A stretch of 7,514 nucleotides of DNA from RGIG3994 sp045589735 (lineage in GTDB: Bacteria; Bacillota; Clostridia; Oscillospirales; CAG-272), in the NCBI GenBank assembly GCA_045589735.1, contig JAZNPQ010000145.1, forward strand, positions 1 through 7,514, written 5' to 3'. A model generated the notes under the pieces. The model made no database searches. It saw nothing but the letters and a program-made list of their open reading frames with translations, and was not told the DNA's origin. A program made the position numbers and the translations under genes. Positions 1 through 6,118 of the stretch are shown piece by piece; within the stretch, counting starts at the first letter, position 1, and every line of letters starts with the position of its first letter.

Positions 1-1
1 T

Positions 2-2266
2 TTTGACCTGTCGCTTACCGACGGAGTAAATACCGTTTTTGCCGAGAACGGCTACGGAAAGACTACCCTTGCGGCTTTTATCAAAGCAATGCTTTACGGA
101 CTTTCAAGGGTCGGCGCGCGTGTTAAGGACCTGAACGAAAACGAAAGAAAGCACTACACGCCATGGCAGGGCGGAACGTTCGGCGGATATATCGATATTG
201 AGACCGAAAAAGGACGCTACCGTGTGTCGCGTTCCTTCGGCGCAAAGCCTGCCGCAGACACGTTTACCCTCATAGATCTCGACACAAAGCTCGAATCGAA
301 CGATTATACCGAAAATCTCGGCGCAGAGCTTTTCGGTATCGACGCCGACTCATACGAAAAAAGCACCTATATTCCTCAGCGTGACGTTCCTGTCGAAATG
401 ACGGCTAATATCAACACTAAACTCACCCGTCTGCTTGAAAGCTCAAATGACCTCGATGAGCTTGACAGGGCTGTCAAAATGCTTGAAAATCACAGCAAGA
501 CCTTCAAGTTATACAAGGGCAAGGGCGGTCTTATAGACGAAACACAGGCAAAGCTCGACGCGACCGAGGGACGAATCGACGCCTGCCGCGCTTCAGTCCT
601 TAAAGCAGAAGCAGGACGAAAAGAGCTTGAGCTTATAAAGCAGAGCATTATTACCGCTGAAGCCGACGCCGACAAGCTTGAAGAAGAGCTTAAACACATT
701 AATGAGTTGACGGTAAAATATAATGACTTCAAGACCCTTGAGCAGTATAAAAAGGACGCCGAAGAATCCGAAAAACGCCTTGCTCTGCGTAAGTCTTATT
801 TCAAGAATGGAATCCCGTCCGACGAAAATATAGCCGAGCTTGAGGGCCTCATAAAGGACTTGACTCTTGCAAAAGCAAAAATGTCATACCGCAAGGAAGC
901 CTCTGAAAGTCAGAAAAAGCTTGAAGGGTTCAAAAAACGCTTTGGTGACGCACCGCTGACAAGAAAATATCTTGAATCGGTCTCAGAAAAGACAGAAGAG
1001 CTTGACCGAGCCGAAAATGAGCTTCGCGCAATTCAAATACCCGCCGAGCCCGAACCGCCCAATGCCACCGTGTCGCACAAGCTGCTTACACCCGCGTCCT
1101 GCGTATCTGCCGCTATAGGCGCTGTTTTCTGCTTTATAAATCTTTTCGTCGGTATTGCTCTCATCGCGGTAGGCGCTGTCGCGCTCACGCTTGGCGTTAT
1201 AGCGGCGGCAAATCTAAAAAAAGCAAACGAAATTTATCAAAGCAAGCTCGAAGCCTATAATTCGGCAAAAGAGCGTCAGCTTGGGCTGTCGCGCAAAATA
1301 AACACGCTTAAAGCCGAGCTTGACGCGATATTCGGAAAATATTATCCCGACCGCCTCGGAGGCTTTGATTCGGCATTTACAAGACTTTGCGCCGACACCG
1401 AGAGCTTTAGCGATCTGCTTTCCGAAGCACAAACAGAAAGCGACCGAGAAAATAAAGACAAAACAGAGCTACGCTCTATGCTTTCCTCGGCAATACTCGT
1501 ATTTTCCAAATATACCGTTGTTGACGGCGACGACCTTGACGGCGCACTGAAAGACATACGCGAAAACCTTAACGCAATAAAAGAAGCGCAGAACGACCTT
1601 AACGCTAAGCTTCGCTTTGCTCAAAAATACGCCGAGGAAAAAGGTCTTTCGGGTGACGCTCCGATTCTTCCCGACAAAGCCGCTGTCGAGCAGTCGCTGT
1701 CCGCGAAAAGAGCCGAGCAAGCACGCCTGAACGCGACCTACGGAAGTAAACAAAAAGAAACAGAAACGCTCGAGGCAGAGTCGGATATTCTTCCCGAGCT
1801 TATAGACGAAGCCGAAAGACTTCGCGGCGATATTGCAATTTATGAGGAGAAGCGACGCACCGCCGAGAGCGCAAAGGAATTTTTAAAACGTGCCTCGTAT
1901 AATCTTTCATCAAGATATCTGCGTAAAATGGAGCAGAGCTTCAAAGAGAATTACGAAAAAGCCTCGGATTCGGCTATGCCTGCCCCAAATATTGACGCGG
2001 AGCTTGGTCTTTCCTTCCGTGACGGAGGAGCTGAACGCGGCGCGGAATGGTACAGCAAGGGCATAAAGTCACTCATAAATCTTTGTATGAGACTTGCCCT
2101 GACCGACGCCCTATTTGAAAACGAAGCTCCGTTTTTGATTCTTGACGACCCCTTTTCAGAGCTTGACGGCACAAAGCTCGAAAAGGCAAAAAAGCTCATA
2201 AAAGAGCTTGGAAATGACCGCCAGATAATTTATCTCACCTGTCACGAGAGCCGAAAAATACAGTAA
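2..2266 (+). CDS. SbcC/YhaN-like coiled-coil ATPase (5' end cut off by the window edge)
   Basis: The open frame already runs at base 2, so the visible 754 residues lack only a short N-terminus; the first in-frame ATG (89) lies after the P-loop and is not the start. Seen: Walker A AENGYGKTT (14-22), Q-loop Q126 in YIPQRD, long charged coiled coils (about 155-350 and 404-640), an ABC signature YSKGIKSL (684-691), Walker B LILDDP with D-loop SELD (712-722), and H-loop H748. Two adjacent hydrophobic stretches (about 365-403) sit where Rad50/SbcC carries its zinc hook; no CxxC hook is present. This central hydrophobic hairpin is known from YhaN-type proteins. The family acts as the ATPase partner of an SbcD/YhaO-like nuclease on DNA ends, so such a gene may lie upstream. 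Odd points: the first P-loop Gly is Ala, and the Walker B Glu is Asp, which is common in YhaN relatives. The ATPase call is firm; the exact substrate is inference. Confidence 0.9.
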   Translation, partial: FDLSLTDGVNTVFAENGYGKTTLAAFIKAMLYGLSRVGARVKDLNENERKHYTPWQGGTFGGYIDIETEKGRYRVSRSFGAKPAADTFTLIDLDTKLESNDYTENLGAELFGIDADSYEKSTYIPQRDVPVEMTANINTKLTRLLESSNDLDELDRAVKMLENHSKTFKLYKGKGGLIDETQAKLDATEGRIDACRASVLKAEAGRKELELIKQSIITAEADADKLEEELKHINELTVKYNDFKTLEQYKKDAEESEKRLALRKSYFKNGIPSDENIAELEGLIKDLTLAKAKMSYRKEASESQKKLEGFKKRFGDAPLTRKYLESVSEKTEELDRAENELRAIQIPAEPEPPNATVSHKLLTPASCVSAAIGAVFCFINLFVGIALIAVGAVALTLGVIAAANLKKANEIYQSKLEAYNSAKERQLGLSRKINTLKAELDAIFGKYYPDRLGGFDSAFTRLCADTESFSDLLSEAQTESDRENKDKTELRSMLSSAILVFSKYTVVDGDDLDGALKDIRENLNAIKEAQNDLNAKLRFAQKYAEEKGLSGDAPILPDKAAVEQSLSAKRAEQARLNATYGSKQKETETLEAESDILPELIDEAERLRGDIAIYEEKRRTAESAKEFLKRASYNLSSRYLRKMEQSFKENYEKASDSAMPAPNIDAELGLSFRDGGAERGAEWYSKGIKSLINLCMRLALTDALFENEAPFLILDDPFSELDGTKLEKAKKLIKELGNDRQIIYLTCHESRKIQ

Positions 2267-2280
2267 TTTCTGTTAATCTC

Positions 2281-2309
2281 TTGACTTTTGGTAACAATTA
2301 TAGTAATAT
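2281..2309 (+). promoter_or_regulatory. sigma-A type promoter for ackA
   Basis: A -35 box TTGACT (2281-2286) and a -10 box TAATAT (2304-2309) are separated by exactly 17 bp in an AT-rich gap of 93 bp between the ATPase stop and ackA. Each hexamer differs from consensus at one or two positions. Transcription would start near 2316, giving a leader of about 45 nt. It implies ackA is expressed independently of the upstream ATPase gene. No clear terminator follows the ATPase gene, so some read-through is possible. Confidence 0.72.
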
Positions 2310-2359
2310 ATTTATGTATTTCAAAAACAATCAATTTATAGAAAGAAGATGAATCGAAA

Positions 2360-3562
2360 ATGAAAATTCTTGTTATCAACGCAGGAAGCTCGTCGATAAA
2401 GTATCAGCTTATCGACATGGAAAACGAAACCTTACTCGCAAAGGGTCAGGCTGACCGTATCGGCATTGAGGGCGGTAACTTCAAGCAGAAGGTCGAGGGA
2501 CGCGAGGACTATAAAATCGACATTCAGATGAAAAATCACGCGGAGGCTGTAAGTCTTGTTATCGACACGCTGACCTCAAAGGAAAACGGCGTTATCTCCT
2601 CTCTTTCCGAAATTTCGGCTGTCGGACACCGCGTACTCCACGGCGGTGAAAAGTTCTCGGGCTCTGTTATCGTTGACGAAAAGGTAATTGAGGCTATTGA
2701 AGAGTGCTGCGAGCTCGGCCCGCTTCACAATCCCGCAAACCTCACGGGTATCCGTGCATGCGAGCAGCTTATGCCCGGTGTTCCTCAGGTCGCAGTCTTC
2801 GACACGGGATTCCACCAGACAATGCCCGACTACGCATATCTCTATGCCCTTCCCTATGAGTACTATGAGAAGTACCGTATACGCCGTTACGGCTTCCACG
2901 GAACGTCTCACCGCTACGTCAGCATGAGAGCCGCCGCTATGCTCGGCAAGAAGCCCGAGGAGCTTAATATCGTAACCTGTCACCTCGGAAACGGCTCGTC
3001 TATCGCCGCTATCAAGGGTGGAAAGTGCTACGATACCACTATGGGTCTCACACCTCTTGAAGGTATAATGATGGGTACACGCTGCGGCTCTATCGACCCT
3101 GCTATCGTTCCGCTTCTTATGAAAAAGGAAAACCTCACTCCCGACGAGATAGACACTATTATGAATAAGAAGTCGGGTATTCTCGGTGTATCGCAGGTAA
3201 CGAGCGACAACCGCGACATCGAAGAGGGCGCCAGAAAAGGCAACAAGCGTTATCAGCTTATCGAGTCTATGATAGTTCACCAGCTCACAAAGTACGTCGG
3301 CGCGTACGCTGCTGCTATGGGCGGTGTTGACGCTGTCGTATTCACGGGCGGCATCGGCGAGAACAACCCTCACTACCGCGCGCGAGTTGCAAAGAACCTC
3401 GAATTTATGGGAGTTAAGATCAACGACGACGTCAACGCAAAGGCAATGCGCACATCCGACGAAAACGATATCTCGGCGGCAGACGCAACTGTCAAGATGC
3501 TCGTCATCCCTACAAATGAAGAGCTTATGATAGCAAAGGATACAAAAGAGCTTATTTCTTAA
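2360..3562 (+). CDS. ackA: Acetate kinase
   Basis: This cytoplasmic enzyme of the ASKHA fold converts acetyl phosphate and ADP to acetate and ATP, the substrate-level phosphorylation step of acetate fermentation (reversible). The 400-residue length is normal for the family. Conserved residues by family alignment from memory: N7 in INAGSSS, R91 in GHRVLHGG, D148 in VFDTGFHQTMP, H180 in GFHGTSH, R241 in GTRCGSIDP, the nucleotide-binding GGIGEN (330-335), and E387 in PTNEE near the C-terminus. All expected catalytic residues are present. ATG 2360 opens directly on the family N-terminus MKILVINAG; the upstream AAAGAAG (about 2342-2348) is only a modest ribosome binding site. It has its own promoter and a strong terminator, so it is probably monocistronic. 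No phosphotransacetylase gene lies beside it in this window. Many codons are the C- or G-ending type (AAG, TAC, ATC), consistent with high expression. Confidence 0.98.
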   Translation: MKILVINAGSSSIKYQLIDMENETLLAKGQADRIGIEGGNFKQKVEGREDYKIDIQMKNHAEAVSLVIDTLTSKENGVISSLSEISAVGHRVLHGGEKFSGSVIVDEKVIEAIEECCELGPLHNPANLTGIRACEQLMPGVPQVAVFDTGFHQTMPDYAYLYALPYEYYEKYRIRRYGFHGTSHRYVSMRAAAMLGKKPEELNIVTCHLGNGSSIAAIKGGKCYDTTMGLTPLEGIMMGTRCGSIDPAIVPLLMKKENLTPDEIDTIMNKKSGILGVSQVTSDNRDIEEGARKGNKRYQLIESMIVHQLTKYVGAYAAAMGGVDAVVFTGGIGENNPHYRARVAKNLEFMGVKINDDVNAKAMRTSDENDISAADATVKMLVIPTNEELMIAKDTKELIS

Positions 3563-3569
3563 TCAGCTT

Positions 3570-3615
3570 AAAAACAAAAAACACACACTCGGTCGAGTGT
3601 GTGTTTTTTGTTTTT
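3570..3615. terminator. Bidirectional intrinsic terminator between ackA and the convergent membrane-protein gene
   Basis: The arms 3570-3590 and 3595-3615 are perfectly complementary over 21 bp around a GGTC loop (3591-3594). The stem core is ACACACACTC/GAGTGTGTGT, flanked by A-runs on the left and T-runs on the right, so the RNA from either strand ends in a U-rich tract. It begins 8 bp after the ackA stop and ends 4 bp before the stop of the minus-strand 86-codon gene, so it can serve both. Confidence 0.93.
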
Positions 3616-3618
3616 TCA

Positions 3619-3879
3619 TCATTTAAGTACCTTGCAGTAGTCAAGTACTGTAATAACGATTCCCACAAGCGCGTAGAGCGATACGAGACCGCCTACAAGT
3701 CCTCCGAGAAGACCTACAAGCAAGCCAACGACCGGAATAAGACCTGCGATCCAGGTAATTATACCGATAACGGCACCGCCGATGATTGCAGCAACAACGT
3801 ATACGACTATCTTAATGATAAGAGCCTTTACGTCAGCCGCACCAAACGAGTAGGGGAAAATTTTCTTGAGTGTCTCCAT
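3619..3879 (-). CDS. Small glycine-rich integral membrane protein, function unknown
   Basis: This 86-residue protein starts METLKKIFPYSF, followed by an almost wholly hydrophobic body from about residue 19 to 79 and a short basic tail ending CKVLK. There is room for two to three membrane helices: roughly 19-43, then a Pro-containing turn near IP (48-49), and about 50-79. The second half carries closely spaced glycines (G52, G56, G59, G60, G63, G64), a glycine-zipper-like pattern that favours tight helix packing. There is no cleavable signal peptide, cysteine pair or enzymatic motif. ATG 3879 is supported by an AATGGAGG ribosome binding site (3890-3897) at 10 nt spacing. It lies 101 bp after a tiny ORF, with no clear promoter of its own, and ends on the shared terminator. 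Similar short proteins with a KKIFP-type N-terminus seem familiar from Clostridia, but I know no function. Confidence 0.82.
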   Translation of the reverse strand: METLKKIFPYSFGAADVKALIIKIVVYVVAAIIGGAVIGIITWIAGLIPVVGLLVGLLGGLVGGLVSLYALVGIVITVLDYCKVLK

Positions 3880-3889
3880 AATACATTAA

Positions 3890-3897
3890 CCTCCATT
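3890..3897 (-). promoter_or_regulatory. Ribosome binding site of the 86-residue membrane protein
   Basis: On the minus strand the sequence reads AATGGAGG and ends 10 nt before ATG 3879. A 6-bp hairpin (3899-3916) stands immediately upstream of it, so the site is flanked by structure but not buried in the stem. Confidence 0.75.
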
Positions 3898-3898
3898 C

Positions 3899-3916
3899 TG
3901 CCGCATGTCAGCGGCA
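3899..3916 (-). repeat. Small inverted repeat in the leader of the 86-residue membrane protein gene
   Basis: TGCCGC (3899-3904) and GCGGCA (3911-3916) are perfect complements around a 6-nt loop. In minus-strand RNA the hairpin ends one base before the AATGGAGG ribosome binding site. It has no following U-run, so it is not an intrinsic terminator. It could be an operator half-site pair, a 5' stabilising hairpin or chance. Confidence 0.4.
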
Positions 3917-3980
3917 TAAAAATAACAAAATTTGATAACGCAAGCAGTGAATTTCTCGCACGTCGGGTTAAGCCTTCGCG

Positions 3981-4046
3981 TTAAACTTTAAAAAAGAATC
4001 CAAAGAGTAACATAATGAGAATTCTGAGCCAACTAACCATTGCCAT
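3981..4046 (-). CDS. Putative 21-residue hydrophobic membrane peptide
   Basis: An ATG at 4046 opens 21 codons ending in TAA at 3981-3983. The product begins MAMVSWLRIL, continues with a nearly uninterrupted hydrophobic run, and ends GFFFKV: one short membrane helix with a single Arg (8) and a Lys (20) near the end. It is preceded by AAAGGAG (4055-4061) at 8 nt spacing, as good a ribosome binding site as any in the window. It begins 22 nt after the stop of the GltD-like gene, a typical operon distance. Nothing else explains that ribosome binding site, since the next gene starts 167 nt further on. It could be a real small membrane protein, a translated leader for the gene after it, or chance. 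No family is recognised; conservation is untested. Confidence 0.6.
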   Translation of the reverse strand: MAMVSWLRILIMLLFGFFFKV

Positions 4047-4054
4047 AGTAAAAT

Positions 4055-4061
4055 CTCCTTT
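4055..4061 (-). promoter_or_regulatory. Strong ribosome binding site pointing at the 21-codon ORF
   Basis: AAAGGAG on the minus strand, 8 nt before ATG 4046 and 7 nt after the stop codon of the GltD-like gene. It is the main evidence that the tiny ORF is translated. Confidence 0.72.
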
Positions 4062-4068
4062 GTGTTTT

Positions 4069-6114
4069 TTATTTATCAATGAGTCTCAGCGCACCCGTCG
4101 GGCACACGTCAACACAAAGATGACATTCGAGGCAGCCCTTTATGACCTCGGGGTCGTTCCATTCGGGCTTTATGACCGTTTCAAAGCCGCGTCCGACAAG
4201 TCCGAGTATCGACTTTTTCGCGGTCTCCTTACAGGCTCTGACACAGAGCGAGCAAAGCACACACTTACTGTTGTTACGCTCGATTGAGACAAGCGCCCTC
4301 TCGGTCTTATGTATATTTTTTTTGCCCTCAAAACGCTTTGTGTCGGCGTTTTCCGCGTCGGCGTGCTTTATTAGAGTACATTTACCGTAATCGTGACAGC
4401 CGCACTCAAGGCAGCGTTTTGCTTCTCGTCTTGCTTCTTTCTCGTCGATTCCGCACGCAACAGGCGAGAAATCGGTTCGTCTCTCGTCGGCGCTGCGCTT
4501 CGGTACCTCGGTGCGTTTAGCTTTTTCGTATACAGAAAAGTCTATGTCGTTTACGTTTCTCTCGGAAACCACGGGAGCGCGGTACGGCACGGTGTTTCCG
4601 TTAAGATAGCTGTCTATAACAGTTGCCGCTTTATTTGCCTCGCCTATCGCCGCGATAGCGATTCCCGCGCCGCGATTCGTCGCGTCACCTACCGCAAATA
4701 CACCTTCTATCGAGGTCGCAAAGGTGGCTTCGTCTGCCACGATATTTCCGCGCTTGTTGTATTCAAGACCGCATACACCGCCAAAATCAAGCGACTGACC
4801 TATTGCCTCAATTACTACGTCGGCTTCTATGTATTCAAATTTACCGTCAACCGCCACTGGTGAGCGTCTGCCCGAAGCGTCGGGCTCACCAAGCTCCATT
4901 ACCTGAAGCTTTACCTCTGTGAGTTTTCCGTTTTCTCCTATAAACTCTGCGGGATTGCGAAGGAATCTGTAGACTACTCCCTCTTCCTCGGCTTCTTCTA
5001 TCTCCTCAACCTCAGCAGGCATTTCGGCTCTTGTTCGTCTGTAAACCACCGAGACCTCTTCGGCTCCAAGACGCACTGCACTTCTGCAGGCGTCCATTGC
5101 GGTGTTTCCGCCGCCGCAGACGACGACGCGCTTACCCTTTATATCGGGAGCGTCACAGGCGCCTGCGTTATAAAGCGAGACCTCGCGGAGAAAATCTATT
5201 CCGCCGACAACTCCGTCAAGCTCCTCACCGGGAACACGCATCGACGACGATTTCCACGCGCCGACGGCTATGACGGTCGCGTCACTCGAATTTTTTATTT
5301 CCTCAAAGCTAATATCACGACCGACCTTTACGTTATTTATAAGCTCTACACCGTATTCGGCTATAAGCTCTATTTCCCTGTCAAGCACGTCCTTCGGCAG
5401 TCTGTACGCAGGAATACCGTAACGGAGCATACCGCCCATCTTCGGCATCGCGTCGTATATTTTTACCGAATGACCCCGAAGCGCAAGGAAATATGCCGCC
5501 GTAAGCCCCGCAGGACCGCCGCCTATAATTGATACGGTCTTGCCCGTGGAAGCGTCGGCTATTGCTCTGTAGGGTTCGTCTTTTAAATCATTATCCGACG
5601 CAAAATACTTGAGTGCCGCGATGGACAACGGCTGCTCTACCCTTCCGCGTCTGCACTTTTTCTCACACGGATGGGGACATACACGACCTATGGACGCCGG
5701 GAGCGGAAGCTTTCTTTTTATTATCTCGACAGCTCCGCGGTCGTCACCCTCGGCTATTTTTTTGATATATCCCTGACAGTCGGTTCCCGCAGGACAGTTA
5801 AGGCTGCAAGGACCGATACAGTCGCCGTCGTGGTCACTCATAAGCAGCTCAAGCGCGATCCTTCTTGAACGTTTTACACGCTCGGTCTCGCTGTAAACGA
5901 CCATTCCGTCGCTGACCTTGGTCGCGCAAGCCCTGAGGAGCTTTGGAACGCCCTCGACCTCGACCGTGCAAAGTCCGCACGCGCCGTAGACCTTCACAGA
6001 GGGATGGTCGCATAGGCTCGGTATCTCGATACCGTTTTTCTTTGCCGCGTGAAGCAGAGACTCTCCCTCATCAGCTATACATTCTTTTCCGTTTAAAATA
6101 AATTTAATACTCAT
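4069..6114 (-). CDS. GltD/NfnB-like NADPH-dependent flavoprotein with N-terminal [2Fe-2S] and C-terminal 2x[4Fe-4S] domains (Stn-type transhydrogenase StnC-like)
   Basis: This 681-residue cytoplasmic flavoprotein probably carries the bifurcating FAD and the NADP(H) site of a Stn/Nfn-like complex. Domains seen: an N-terminal NuoG/HydA-like [2Fe-2S] domain with C35, C46, C49 and C63; a GltD-type Fe-S helical domain with C99, C103, C107 and C146, C150, C154 (GRVCPHPCEKKC); FAD Rossmann motif IIGGGPAG (196-203); NADPH motif CGGGNTAMD (333-341) with YRRTR; a second FAD contact in GVFAVGDA; a CLECGC...C motif (568-579); and a ferredoxin domain with C618/621/624/628 and C661/664/667/671. In the family this kind of protein moves electrons between NADPH, ferredoxin and a partner NADH subunit. 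ATG 6114 is chosen because GGAG sits 7 nt upstream and the product opens directly on the [2Fe-2S] fold. A GTG at 6153 would add 13 residues inside the upstream gene without a ribosome binding site. It follows the NuoF-like gene by 4 nt. The alternative is a generic glutamate-synthase-beta-like oxidoreductase; no GltA partner is seen. Confidence 0.93.
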   Translation of the reverse strand: MSIKFILNGKECIADEGESLLHAAKKNGIEIPSLCDHPSVKVYGACGLCTVEVEGVPKLLRACATKVSDGMVVYSETERVKRSRRIALELLMSDHDGDCIGPCSLNCPAGTDCQGYIKKIAEGDDRGAVEIIKRKLPLPASIGRVCPHPCEKKCRRGRVEQPLSIAALKYFASDNDLKDEPYRAIADASTGKTVSIIGGGPAGLTAAYFLALRGHSVKIYDAMPKMGGMLRYGIPAYRLPKDVLDREIELIAEYGVELINNVKVGRDISFEEIKNSSDATVIAVGAWKSSSMRVPGEELDGVVGGIDFLREVSLYNAGACDAPDIKGKRVVVCGGGNTAMDACRSAVRLGAEEVSVVYRRTRAEMPAEVEEIEEAEEEGVVYRFLRNPAEFIGENGKLTEVKLQVMELGEPDASGRRSPVAVDGKFEYIEADVVIEAIGQSLDFGGVCGLEYNKRGNIVADEATFATSIEGVFAVGDATNRGAGIAIAAIGEANKAATVIDSYLNGNTVPYRAPVVSERNVNDIDFSVYEKAKRTEVPKRSADERRTDFSPVACGIDEKEARREAKRCLECGCHDYGKCTLIKHADAENADTKRFEGKKNIHKTERALVSIERNNSKCVLCSLCVRACKETAKKSILGLVGRGFETVIKPEWNDPEVIKGCLECHLCVDVCPTGALRLIDK

Positions 6115-6118
6115 TGTC

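Noticed and set aside
2271..2296. TGTTA/TAACA inverted repeat around the ackA -35 box
   Set aside because: Only 5 bp per arm with a 16-bp spacing; not enough to call an operator.
2576..3373. 265-codon open frame on the minus strand opposite ackA
   Set aside because: It lies wholly within ackA, shows no recognisable motif, and exists because of the codon bias of ackA, whose catalytic motifs are all intact.
3910..3943. Possible minus-strand promoter for the 86-residue gene (TTGCGT at 3943-3938, then an AT-rich TTTTAT about 16 bp on)
   Set aside because: Both hexamers match consensus weakly (about 3 and 4 of 6), which is easily found by chance in AT-rich sequence.
3899..3980. A terminator between the 21-codon ORF and the 86-residue gene
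   Set aside because: Only short 5-6 bp stems are found and none is followed directly by a U-run, so read-through is assumed.
3601..3984. 127-codon plus-strand open frame over the terminator and the small membrane-protein gene
   Set aside because: It starts inside the terminator stem, has no ribosome binding site and a polar, low-complexity composition. The minus-strand protein is far more plausible.
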